Below, in pieces: positions 17,151 through 26,042 of a DNA stretch of 64,000 bases. Positions within the stretch are counted from its first letter, which is position 1, and each line of letters begins with the position of its first letter. The DNA is from Neoalteromonas facilis. Its GTDB lineage: Bacteria; Pseudomonadota; Gammaproteobacteria; Enterobacterales; Alteromonadaceae. The stretch spans positions 124,503 through 188,502 of the forward strand of contig NZ_PEAY01000003.1 of assembly GCF_002807665.1 (NCBI RefSeq), given 5' to 3'. Position numbers and translations under genes: made by a program. The notes beneath the pieces were generated by a model. It ran no database searches. It was not told where the DNA came from and saw only the letters and a program-made list of their open reading frames with translations.

Positions 17151-20011
17151 AAGATCAAATTAGTTTAAAACGATTTTTATTATTACGATCGTTGCCAGGA
17201 CAAGTTGGTATATTGCTGTTGCTAGCTATTGCATTAGGGATTTTGTTTTATTTCTATAGTCGTCCGCAAATTGAGCTGCAGCATCTAGAGCGGATAGAAA
17301 AATCGCGTGCTGGAGTTGAAGCTGCTATTACCGACACGACTGAACAGTTAATTAATCTTGCGAGCAATGATTTTGTTGTTAATAGTTTGGTTGAGCCTCA
17401 GCAACAGCGTTACTATTTACCGCTGTTTTTCCAGTCACTCCAAATCAACAGCGATGCTAACGCATCGATTGCTTTTTTTAATTTCAATGGGGAAGTGATT
17501 GCTAGTAAGAATATCCAAACATTAGACAATCAGATTTCTACTTACAGTTGGAGTTCTCAGGTTCTAGAGCACGGAAAAAGGTTCATTGAAATAGACGTGC
17601 GAGGGGTTTTTATTGCCGTGCCAGTGTTTTTTTCAGCTGGTTTAGTAGAAGGCGCTATCGTATTTTATTCACCATCATTGGCGAATATGTTTAGTCTTAC
17701 AGGTGATACTTCAAAGCAATTAATAGCTGACAGTGAGGGAAGAGTTTTAATCGCTCCGGGCGATTTCCCGATTAAATATGGCGAAACGTTAAACCTTGCG
17801 CTAATTGATGATTTTATAGTGAAGCACAGAGAGTTTAACCAACTCAACTACTATAGTTTTGAGAACCTGATTGGAGCCTATTCTTCATTTTTATACTTGG
17901 CTCCCTTTGTCCTTCTAACGTTGTTACTAGCACTTTTTGCGTCAGTATCGAACGCTATGCATACCGCTAAAATTGGATCTCAAACCTTAAAGTCCTTTGG
18001 AGATCAGATAGCTAGCGGGTTTCGTACAGTAAAAATTAATGAAGCACATACTGCTGCAACAGGTATTCAGGAGCTGTATAAAATCGAACAATCGTTCGAG
18101 AAATTAAAAACTCAAATAGACAACTTGTCATTGTCTAATGACAAAGTTAACAATGTCATTAATGCGATGCTTGAATTCGTTGTTGTTGTCGATAATGACG
18201 GAAAATTCATATTGTTAAATGACGCCTGTGACAAGTTTATGCAGAACTCAGATGTCATGGGTCATGATTTACTCGCATTGATTGATGAGTTGAATATTGG
18301 TGAGGATGAAACCCACGTAAACAGTACCGAGCGAAGATATTTTTCCTCCATTGGCCACTCAACAAAAGTCATTCGTTGGTATGTATGCCCACTGAAAGAC
18401 AATCAAGAACAAGTCACCGGTACAGTATTAGTTGGAGAAGATCTTACATTGCGTAAGAATCTGGAAACCGAACTATTGTTAAAAACTCAAGCGGTTGATA
18501 GAGCAAGTACGTCTATTCTCATATCCGATATAACACAACCCAATGAGCCTATTATTTATGTCAATAAAGCTTGTGAAACACTAACGGGTTATAAGAGTGA
18601 AAGTTTTATTGGTAAAAATTGCCGTTTTTTGCAAGGGCCTGATACCAATCCCGAACACACAATGGCAATTAGAAAAGCGATAGAAAAACGTGAACCTATA
18701 GAAGTGACACTGCTAAATTATCGCAAAGATGGTAGTCAATTTTACAATCATTTGACCCTGACCCCAATCAAAAATGATGATGGTTCAGCTACACATTATC
18801 TAGGTATTCAACAAGATGTAACGGCTCAAGAAAAAACAAAAGAATTTCTACAGACAGCGAAACGTAAAGCTGAAGAATCGTCGAGGATGAAGGCCGATTT
18901 TCTCGCCAATATGAGTCATGAGATAAGAACACCGATTAATGGTATTTACGGTCTATTGCAACTACTAAACGATTCTTCTCTGAATACTAAACAGCATGAA
19001 TTTGTGGGGTTAGCACTCAACAGCACAAAAAATTTACTCCACATCATAAATGATATTTTGGATTTATCTAAAATTGAAGCCGGTAAATTGGCAATCGAAA
19101 ACATATTCTTTGATCCTTCTGATTTTATTTCTGAGATAATTGATTCTTACAGAGTTCAGTGCAAATCCAAAGGGCTCAAGTTTATTGAGAAAGTTCAACT
19201 CTCAGATGACATTCTGATTAAGAGTGATCCAACGAGAATTCGACAAGTTATTGAAAACGTTATGAGTAACGCTGTTAAATTTACAGAGAAAGGTTCTGTA
19301 AAGCTCATTTTCAAAGTTACTTCAGAAGACACAAATGGCGTATTGTCTGTGATCGTAAAAGATACAGGTGTTGGAATATCGCCAGACAAACTGAATGCAA
19401 TATTTGAGCAGTTTTCTCAAGAAGATGTTTCAACCACGAGAAAATTTGGTGGCACAGGGCTTGGGCTTTCAATCTCTCGACAACTTTGTCACTTGATGGG
19501 GGGAGACATTAAAGTTGCCAGTGAGCATGGGCAAGGAACCCAATTTACGATTAAGCTGCCTGTAGATATCATTTCGGATAGGGATAAATCACTAGATAGT
19601 GAAGGAGCAATCGAAGAAGACCGTGTCTATGAATCAAAGCGTTCGCTTTCCATTTTATTAGTGGAAGACAATGAGATAAATCAGGCAGTCGCTGTGCATC
19701 AATTGGAAGGCCACGACGTTACCGTGGCTGATAATGGTCAAGTAGCTTTAGATATTCTTCAACAGGATGACACGTTTTTTGATGTTATATTGATGGACTG
19801 CCAAATGCCAATTATGGATGGGTTCGAGGCATCAAAGAAAATTCGATCAGGTGATGTCGGTGAAAAAGTAAAGAATATCCCTATTATCGCATTGACAGCA
19901 AATGCAATGAAGGGCGACAGGGAGCATTGTATTGCAGTCGGAATGAATGACTATATAAGCAAACCGTTTGAAGCGTCCGAACTTGCACGAAAGATCAGAT
20001 ATTGGTCCTAA
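17147..20011 (+). CDS. LOV-domain hybrid sensor histidine kinase
   Basis: 954 residues. Membrane helices at about 20-37 and 245-268 enclose a periplasmic sensor of about 205 residues. A PAS domain lies at about 335-440. A LOV domain follows at about 450-560 with the signature GKNCRFLQ (photoactive Cys492), NYRKDGSQFYN and the flavin-flipping Gln in GIQQDVT. A HisKA domain (H591, MSHEIRTPING), an ATPase domain (N708, DTGVGIS, FGGTGLGLSIS) and a receiver (D884, LMDCQMPIMDG; K939) complete it. All flavin contacts and kinase motifs are intact, so it should sense both a periplasmic signal, perhaps with the upstream binding protein, and blue light. The phosphate probably passes on through an Hpt elsewhere. 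It starts inside the previous stop (ATGA). Confidence 0.92.
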   Translation: MKDQISLKRFLLLRSLPGQVGILLLLAIALGILFYFYSRPQIELQHLERIEKSRAGVEAAITDTTEQLINLASNDFVVNSLVEPQQQRYYLPLFFQSLQINSDANASIAFFNFNGEVIASKNIQTLDNQISTYSWSSQVLEHGKRFIEIDVRGVFIAVPVFFSAGLVEGAIVFYSPSLANMFSLTGDTSKQLIADSEGRVLIAPGDFPIKYGETLNLALIDDFIVKHREFNQLNYYSFENLIGAYSSFLYLAPFVLLTLLLALFASVSNAMHTAKIGSQTLKSFGDQIASGFRTVKINEAHTAATGIQELYKIEQSFEKLKTQIDNLSLSNDKVNNVINAMLEFVVVVDNDGKFILLNDACDKFMQNSDVMGHDLLALIDELNIGEDETHVNSTERRYFSSIGHSTKVIRWYVCPLKDNQEQVTGTVLVGEDLTLRKNLETELLLKTQAVDRASTSILISDITQPNEPIIYVNKACETLTGYKSESFIGKNCRFLQGPDTNPEHTMAIRKAIEKREPIEVTLLNYRKDGSQFYNHLTLTPIKNDDGSATHYLGIQQDVTAQEKTKEFLQTAKRKAEESSRMKADFLANMSHEIRTPINGIYGLLQLLNDSSLNTKQHEFVGLALNSTKNLLHIINDILDLSKIEAGKLAIENIFFDPSDFISEIIDSYRVQCKSKGLKFIEKVQLSDDILIKSDPTRIRQVIENVMSNAVKFTEKGSVKLIFKVTSEDTNGVLSVIVKDTGVGISPDKLNAIFEQFSQEDVSTTRKFGGTGLGLSISRQLCHLMGGDIKVASEHGQGTQFTIKLPVDIISDRDKSLDSEGAIEEDRVYESKRSLSILLVEDNEINQAVAVHQLEGHDVTVADNGQVALDILQQDDTFFDVILMDCQMPIMDGFEASKKIRSGDVGEKVKNIPIIALTANAMKGDREHCIAVGMNDYISKPFEASELARKIRYWS

Positions 20012-20225
20012 TATATAGTTCATCGCTTTATTCATCCTCAACGTTGAGTTAGTGGCACTATGCACAGACTTAAAGTATTGAAGAAATATAGGAATATTCA
20101 CGCCACCTATAACGTAAAAAAGACGACTCTTTATACAAAAGTTAAAAAGCTTGATGTCAATATTAAATACTGAATACGATATTGCGTGGGCCTTGGGGAA
20201 TTCTATTTATTGTTAATAAGCAATT

Positions 20226-21692
20226 ATGTCTGAAGAATTAAATAAACGGATTTCAGTTCTCGAGCGAAAACTCGAACGCCAGATTAGCGCTAGGCGAGAC
20301 GCTGAACGTCAATTAGAAAAATATTCTGAGCAAATGCATCTGTCGACTAAGGCACTGCAAGAGGCGGTACTAGATGCGCAGAAAAGGCAGTCTGAATTAG
20401 AATTTCTCTCTAAGTCGACATCTCATATTACATCTGAAGAAAGTATTAGCGAGCTATTTTCAAATACGTTAGCGATGACATCAGAGTTCTTTGATGCAGA
20501 GTTGGGCGTATGTTTTTTCTCCAGAAAAGGAAAATTGTCAGATAAATCGAAGCCATTAGTGTGGGAGCCAGATAAACCGGTTAAACAAGCTGGTAGATTT
20601 CCTCCTGTTATTTTGCAGTACATTCCTTTTGAGAGTGAAGAGTTGCTTGAGCAATGGTCTATTCGAGAAATGAAGCTAGCTGATAAAGAGAATATGAGAT
20701 GGCTAGTTTCGATTAACTTCCCCTATATCGATGGGAAAGTAGCTTGGCTAGTATTGTGCCTTGATGAGCCGCTGATTGATGAGGAACGGTTATTTGTTTT
20801 AGATACTGCAAAAAAGCAATTAAGAGATGGGGTAGAGAAGCGTCTAAGTGATGCAAGTGCACATTTGGAAAGATCGGTTCTGGAGCAAACTGCAGAGCAC
20901 CTTGCCAGTGCGAAAAAACAACTCGTAATGGTCGAGAGAATGTCGACGTTAGGTCAAATTTCTGCTGGTGTCGCGCATGAAATTAATAACCCTATTGGCT
21001 TTATCAAGTCTAACCTTGAGGTCTTAAATGATAATCTTCAAGCCTTTAAGGATTTCTATGCCAAGGTCATGGAATCGGCAGAAAAGCATGCAATGAGCGC
21101 GTCAGAACTGAACGCTATTGCTGTACAGCATGACATGGCGTACTTATTTCAAGATAGCTTAGAAATTATCGCTGATAATAGAGAGGGAATAGCTAGAATT
21201 ACCGAGATCATTTCCAACCTTAAAAATTTTTCCCATGTAGCCAACACTGACTTTACGATGGTTGATGTAAATCGATGCGTGAAGGCAGCGCTCAGAATTG
21301 CAGCAAATTCGATAAAGTCGACATTAACAGTTAACACAAAACTTTGTGACTCCTTACCGACCATCAAAGGTAATCAAGGTCAGTTGCAACAAGTATTTAT
21401 TAATTTAATTGTTAATGCATCACAAGCCATTAGCGCTGACGGATACATTAAAGTTGAAAGCAAACTAAAAGACTCAAACGTTGAAATTTCGGTTTCTGAT
21501 AGCGGACAGGGCATGTCAGAAGACGTAATGGCCAACTTATTCGTTCCTTTTTACACGACCAAGCCAGTCGGCAAAGGCACTGGCTTGGGATTGTCTGTAT
21601 CACGCACCATTATCGAAGCGCATAGGGGAGACATCATAGTTGAGTCAGTTGAAGGCATTGGCACGACTATGAAAGTTGTGATTCCAATTTAG
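20226..21692 (+). CDS. Soluble sensor histidine kinase (coiled-coil + GAF-like + kinase core)
   Basis: 488 residues without membrane segments. An N-terminal coiled coil (about 1-62) leads into a GAF-like sensory region (about 65-200), a second helix, then a HisKA of the AHEINNP subtype with H251, and an ATPase domain with NLIVNASQAI, DSGQGM and GKGTGLGLSVS. It has no receiver, so it needs a separate response regulator; the REC/HD-GYP-like and sigma54 regulators encoded next to it are the natural partners. Its stop overlaps that of the converging REC/HD-GYP-like gene by four bases. Confidence 0.85.
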   Translation: MSEELNKRISVLERKLERQISARRDAERQLEKYSEQMHLSTKALQEAVLDAQKRQSELEFLSKSTSHITSEESISELFSNTLAMTSEFFDAELGVCFFSRKGKLSDKSKPLVWEPDKPVKQAGRFPPVILQYIPFESEELLEQWSIREMKLADKENMRWLVSINFPYIDGKVAWLVLCLDEPLIDEERLFVLDTAKKQLRDGVEKRLSDASAHLERSVLEQTAEHLASAKKQLVMVERMSTLGQISAGVAHEINNPIGFIKSNLEVLNDNLQAFKDFYAKVMESAEKHAMSASELNAIAVQHDMAYLFQDSLEIIADNREGIARITEIISNLKNFSHVANTDFTMVDVNRCVKAALRIAANSIKSTLTVNTKLCDSLPTIKGNQGQLQQVFINLIVNASQAISADGYIKVESKLKDSNVEISVSDSGQGMSEDVMANLFVPFYTTKPVGKGTGLGLSVSRTIIEAHRGDIIVESVEGIGTTMKVVIPI

Positions 21693-22990
21693 TAATCGTT
21701 GGGCTCTACAATGAACTCGAGCGGTTTATGGGTATTGCGCTCATAGGCCATGACTTTACCTATCGTAGTACAGTCAAAAATGTGCCCATCAGGCAGCAGC
21801 ATCACATGTTTTTCAGTAAATAGCGGCCGCGCGAGTACCATGCCGGGTTGAAGCTGATGAGATGCGTAAACAGTATCAGTGTAAACAACGCGATTTCCAT
21901 CAAACTCAAGAAGTAGATCTAATATTTGAGGGTCGTATAGAAGCCCTATACTTTTATTCATTTCTGTTAACGTTTGTTTGTGCGTCAGTTTCAGCGCTTT
22001 CATTTTCCCGCAAGTGTAAGAGCAGTAATCTCGCGCAATGTGTAATACCCGAGCGCCAATCGGTATCGATTGCCCTGAGAGCTTGTTAGGGTATCCGTAG
22101 CCTTCAGCGTATCCTTCGAATTGGAAACACAGCGTAGATTGAATGTCAGATAGACGATCCATAGGTGATAAGATTGAAGGTATTGCATCTACCTGAGCGG
22201 TAAACAGCCGCTGCTGAGCATAATTGAGATCTAAACGAGGAGTTCTGCTCAACGTTTTGTCTAATGCAATGGTGCCAAGTTGATGAAGTAACCCCGCACG
22301 ATATAAGTAAGAACTTTCGGCATTGGTTGTTATTTTTAGCTTGTGCGCAATTTCGTCACTTAACTTAGCAACATTGCGGCTCAATTGAGCATCAAAATTG
22401 GGATGAGACCTGAGTAAGTTGTATAACACCTTCTCGGTTGCTTTTTGTTCACAGTGCAGGTTGTTCACGGCATCGGTGATTTCGCACGTTTTACGCTGTA
22501 CCGAAGCCTTCAGGCGCTTGTTAGTGTTTCTAAGTGTTTTGCGGGAACAAATCACTGCACGTTGTAAATAACGATTATTACGCTCACTGTATATATCGGT
22601 GATCATGCTCTGAATCAGTGCTAACAGCGTGTCTGATTGCCAAGGCTTTCTAACGTAATGGTTAATAGCGCCTTCGTTGATCGCGGTTATCGTGGAATCA
22701 ATATCGGCATACCCCGTCAATAATATTCGCTTGGTATGTGGAACACGCTTCGCTGCGTACGAAAAAAATTCAGCACCGTTCATGTCCGGCATTTTCATGT
22801 CACATAAAATAATGTCTATTTGAGTATTTGTAATTGTTTCAATCGCGTCCTGCGGATGTTTTGCAAAATGCAAATCGCAGTTTAGTTTTCTTAGTGTTCT
22901 TTCAAGTGCTCGTAAGATCTGCGTCTCATCGTCAATACACAGTATGTCTATCTTCCTGGAGATTTTATAATTATGTTTTGAAACAATCAC
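21689..22990 (-). CDS. Response regulator with degenerate HD-GYP output domain
   Basis: 433 residues. The receiver (about 14-135) has DD at 20-21, phosphoacceptor D64 in ILCDMKMPDMNG and a KPW motif. A helical linker follows, then a domain with HD-GYP outline (YRAGLLHQLG and EGYGYPNKLSGQSIPIGARVL). The catalytic signature HDxGK has become HQLGT, and the paired metal-binding histidines before the GYP box are absent, so c-di-GMP hydrolysis is unlikely. A C-terminal tail (LQPGMVLARPLFT) fits the normal HD-GYP extension. The start is GTG 22990 with GGAG six bases upstream. It is divergent from the sigma54 regulator. Confidence 0.82.
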   Translation of the reverse strand: MIVSKHNYKISRKIDILCIDDETQILRALERTLRKLNCDLHFAKHPQDAIETITNTQIDIILCDMKMPDMNGAEFFSYAAKRVPHTKRILLTGYADIDSTITAINEGAINHYVRKPWQSDTLLALIQSMITDIYSERNNRYLQRAVICSRKTLRNTNKRLKASVQRKTCEITDAVNNLHCEQKATEKVLYNLLRSHPNFDAQLSRNVAKLSDEIAHKLKITTNAESSYLYRAGLLHQLGTIALDKTLSRTPRLDLNYAQQRLFTAQVDAIPSILSPMDRLSDIQSTLCFQFEGYAEGYGYPNKLSGQSIPIGARVLHIARDYCSYTCGKMKALKLTHKQTLTEMNKSIGLLYDPQILDLLLEFDGNRVVYTDTVYASHQLQPGMVLARPLFTEKHVMLLPDGHIFDCTTIGKVMAYERNTHKPLEFIVEPNDY

Positions 22991-23133
22991 TTAAGTCTCC
23001 TTTTTGTTGTTGGGTAGGTTTAAGCTAGGCACCTTTACTAATTGTAAATAACGGCATAAGCTAAACGCAGTAAGTAACTATTTATCGGTTTTGGTTGCAT
23101 TAAATATGCCACTCAAAAACCTTAAGGGCTTCT

Positions 23134-24597
23134 ATGCAGATACAAAAACGGATCCTGTTAGTAGACGATGAATCGTCAGTGTTAAGCTCTCTGAAGCGAG
23201 TGCTACGGCCTCTCGACATGGATATAAGTGTCGCTGAGACTGGTATTGATGCTTTAAGGTTGTTGGAAAAAAGTCCAGTTGATATTGTGATTTCTGATTT
23301 AACGATGCCTGGTATGAGCGGCGTTGAGTTGTGCAGTGAGATAGCAGCAAAGTACCCAGAAACAATACGCATTATGCTGACGGCACATGCTGAAAGTCAT
23401 CATATTCTTGAGGCTATCAATACCGGTAGAGTGTGGGGGTACTTGCAAAAACCGTGGGATAATCAGCAACTATTAATATTGATACAGCAAGCGTTTCGTG
23501 ACCAAGAGTTACAGGTTGAGCGACAGATACTGAAAAAGACTCTTGAACGCTATCAAAAAAGAAGACGCAAGGATTTTGCAGGGTTTATCGGTGATTCAAT
23601 TGCCATGCAATTCGTTTATCGGGCTATTGAAAAGTCTGCGCCAAGCACCGCTTCAGTATTTATTACGGGTGAAAGTGGTACAGGTAAAGAGGTCGCTGCA
23701 GAAGCTATACACAATTTATCAAAACGAAAGAACGACCCATTCATTGCGTTAAATTGTGCAGCTATACCCTCTGAGCTAATGGAATCCGAAATATTTGGTC
23801 ATGTTAAAGGGGCTTTTTCTGGTGCCGTTTCCAATCGCGATGGTGCTGCTACTCTGGCGCATGAGGGGACATTGTTTCTGGATGAGCTGGGTGAAATGGA
23901 TATTTCACTACAAGCTAAAATATTGCGCTTCATCCAAACAGGGACCTTTAAACGAGTCGGTTCCAGCAAAGAGGAAAAGGTCAATGTACGGTTTTTGTGT
24001 GCGACCAATCGAGAACCTGAGCAAGCAATCAAAGAGCAAAAATTACGCGAAGATTTGTATTACCGACTCAGCGTCATTTCAATTGATTTACCCCCTTTAC
24101 GGGAACGTGAAGAAGACGTTATTCAAATAGCATCTCATTTTTTACGACGATACTCAGCGCTAGAAGAAAAGGAATTTGTTGGCTTTACTGCTGATGCCGA
24201 AGCGTTGTTACGACACTACCGTTGGCCTGGCAATGTTAGGCAACTACAAAACGCAATTCACAGTTCTATTATTATGTCAGAGGGACCACTCGTAGGCAGT
24301 GATATTTTGGGCAACCAGTTAGGGCTTAATCGACAAGACGTGAAGCAGTTATCTGTCGGCGCTGTTGATGTTCCTGACCCACAAAAAAGTGCTGAAGAAG
24401 ATGAGGCGCCGAGCATACAACCACGATTATTAGATGAGCTTGATAAGACTGATTTTCATTCTGTAGAACCATTAGCAGTAGTGGAGCGTAAAGCGATTGA
24501 AAACGCGTTGACGTTTTATCATGACAATGTCGTTAAAGCTGCCACAGCCTTAGGCGTTAGCCCGTCAACCTTATATCGAAAAATGCAGTCGTGGTAA
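23134..24597 (+). CDS. NtrC-family sigma54-dependent response regulator
   Basis: 487 residues. The receiver (about 5-120) carries D55 (IVISDLTMPGMSG) and a KPW motif. The AAA+ domain (about 145-380) has Walker A GESGTGKE, the sigma54-contact loop as GAFSGA (variant of GAFTGA), Walker B LFLDELGEM and the arginine finger region. The Fis-type helix-turn-helix is at the end (AATALGVSPSTLYRKMQ). It sits directly before the first exopolysaccharide gene, whose promoter is a sigma54 type with an upstream palindrome. It is therefore the likely activator of the polysaccharide units; the kinase at 20226 is a candidate partner. AGGG precedes ATG 23134. Confidence 0.92.
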   Translation: MQIQKRILLVDDESSVLSSLKRVLRPLDMDISVAETGIDALRLLEKSPVDIVISDLTMPGMSGVELCSEIAAKYPETIRIMLTAHAESHHILEAINTGRVWGYLQKPWDNQQLLILIQQAFRDQELQVERQILKKTLERYQKRRRKDFAGFIGDSIAMQFVYRAIEKSAPSTASVFITGESGTGKEVAAEAIHNLSKRKNDPFIALNCAAIPSELMESEIFGHVKGAFSGAVSNRDGAATLAHEGTLFLDELGEMDISLQAKILRFIQTGTFKRVGSSKEEKVNVRFLCATNREPEQAIKEQKLREDLYYRLSVISIDLPPLREREEDVIQIASHFLRRYSALEEKEFVGFTADAEALLRHYRWPGNVRQLQNAIHSSIIMSEGPLVGSDILGNQLGLNRQDVKQLSVGAVDVPDPQKSAEEDEAPSIQPRLLDELDKTDFHSVEPLAVVERKAIENALTFYHDNVVKAATALGVSPSTLYRKMQSW

Positions 24598-24615
24598 CCT
24601 AAATATCTCTTTCAC

Positions 24616-24630
24616 ATTGCAAATAGTGTG
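24616..24630. promoter_or_regulatory. Weak second operator copy (flippase promoter)
   Basis: ATTGCA-AAT-AGTGTG keeps the left half of the TTTGCA-N3-TGCAAA palindrome but has a poor right half. Its centre is 84 bases from the GG of the sigma54 promoter, a distance close to the second copies at 31876 and 35898. Confidence 0.35.
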
Positions 24631-24645
24631 TTTGCAAATTGCAAA
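24631..24645. promoter_or_regulatory. Palindromic activator site TTTGCA-N3-TGCAAA
   Basis: TTTGCA-AAT-TGCAAA is a perfect inverted repeat centred 69 bases upstream of the promoter GG. The same sequence with a different three-base spacer occurs before two other exopolysaccharide transcription units (31840 and 35868). It is a plausible binding site for the Fis-type helix-turn-helix of the neighbouring sigma54 regulator. Confidence 0.6.
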
Positions 24646-24705
24646 TATCTCAAATCGCGATTCAAATATGTGTTTTAAAACAGTCGGTTATATTTTATTT
24701 TGAGT

Positions 24706-24721
24706 TGGAACGATAGTTGAA
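24706..24721 (+). promoter_or_regulatory. Sigma54 promoter for the flippase operon
   Basis: TGGAACGATAGTTGAA matches TGGCACG-N4-TTGCA with GG at 24707-24708 and GA instead of GC ten bases later. The expected start near 24732 leaves a leader of about 24 bases before ATG 24756. The promoter shares eleven identical bases (TGGAACGATAG) with the one at 31774. Confidence 0.68.
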
Positions 24722-24755
24722 TTAATGATTTTACCGTGAACCGGTAGGACTCATT

Positions 24756-26042
24756 ATGAAGGTTATTACTACTCACAAATTCTTGGCAATTTTCAGCCAT
24801 CGCTTGTTTAAGAACACGGCTTGGCTACTGGGCACCGAAATTACGGGTAAGCTAGCTCGAGTTTTAACCGTTTTGGCGTTGGCTGCATTTCTTGATACGG
24901 TGACGTATGGCGTCGTAATGTTAACAATGGCCTGTCATGACCTATTTCGTATTACCCTAAGGTGTGGACCGGGTTCACAGGTGATCCAATGCTCCAATAC
25001 CGACGTGATCTCATTCACCAGAAACGGTGCCGGTTTACAGTGGATAATTTGCGGAGTACTCAGTGTAATCCAGTTCTTGCTTGCTTTTCCCATTGGTAGT
25101 TTTTATCAGTCATATGATGTCCAATTTTTACTGCAGTGTTTGGCACCGGTATATCTTTTTTACCCTCTGACCAGTAGCAATGTATTCTTAATTCAGCGAG
25201 CCAACAACATGCGCTACTTCAGTTTATGGAATGGCGCCTGCCTTACATTTGAAAACCTGGTACTAGCTCTGTGCTTATGGCTTGATTTTGGCATTTATGC
25301 GGTGCTGGCGACAAAGTATCTGGGTGTGCTTTTATGGACATTTGGCTTCTACATTGCACCGGTAAAGTCATTTGGTACCGCGTTTGAGCTTGCTGTATTC
25401 AAGCGGCTGTTTCGTACGTCATCTACATTGTTTTTCACCGAGTTTTCAAAGTCACTGAAAGGTCATGCTGATCTTTTTATTGCGGGAAAGCTGTTGCTCC
25501 CAGAAGTGTTTGGGCTATACGCATTTGCCAAGTCTGTCAGTATTGGCCTAAGCCAATCACTTATTAATGCGTTTTCGAATGCATTGTTCCCCCATGTATG
25601 TGCGCTTAATCGAGACCGTCAGCAACAATCTGCAATTCGCCAAATAATTCTATTAACGTCGATTATGGGCGTGCTATTGCTTTCGCAAGCCGCTGTGGCT
25701 CCATTCTATGTGCCTATTTTATTTGGCGAACGATGGATTGATAGTGTCGCGATCGTTCAGATGTTGTGTTTAGCATCAGTCGGCACTTTAATATTTGATA
25801 TTCGTTGCTTGTTTTTGCGCTCATCGGGGGCTTTCACCTCTGAACTAAAGGAGCAACTGGTTTTTAGCATAATTACGCTAGCCGCTATCATGATCTTAAT
25901 GCCTGATAGCGCACTCAACATGTCATATGCAGTCCTAGTTGGGACATGTATTTCCGTTACGTTGTATCTCATTCAAACCGTTCTTCGCCGCTATCACGTG
26001 GCAAGTGTATTGACCGTATCTTCTTTGGAGAAACTCAAATGA
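24756..26042 (+). CDS. Polysaccharide flippase (Wzx/oligosaccharide transporter family)
   Basis: 428 residues with about twelve membrane helices spread over the whole length, of the MATE/Wzx exporter fold. Recognisable pieces are FKNTAWLLGTEITGKLARVLTVLALAA (first helices), the charged FFTEFSKSLKGHADLFIAGKLL region and PEVFGLYAFAKSVS, both typical of polysaccharide flippases that move undecaprenyl-linked repeat units across the inner membrane. It is first in a two-gene operon with the glycosyltransferase at 26039 (ATGA overlap), driven by the sigma54 promoter at 24706. The product should be matched to the Wzy- and Wzz-like genes on the opposite strand. Confidence 0.85.
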   Translation: MKVITTHKFLAIFSHRLFKNTAWLLGTEITGKLARVLTVLALAAFLDTVTYGVVMLTMACHDLFRITLRCGPGSQVIQCSNTDVISFTRNGAGLQWIICGVLSVIQFLLAFPIGSFYQSYDVQFLLQCLAPVYLFYPLTSSNVFLIQRANNMRYFSLWNGACLTFENLVLALCLWLDFGIYAVLATKYLGVLLWTFGFYIAPVKSFGTAFELAVFKRLFRTSSTLFFTEFSKSLKGHADLFIAGKLLLPEVFGLYAFAKSVSIGLSQSLINAFSNALFPHVCALNRDRQQQSAIRQIILLTSIMGVLLLSQAAVAPFYVPILFGERWIDSVAIVQMLCLASVGTLIFDIRCLFLRSSGAFTSELKEQLVFSIITLAAIMILMPDSALNMSYAVLVGTCISVTLYLIQTVLRRYHVASVLTVSSLEKLK

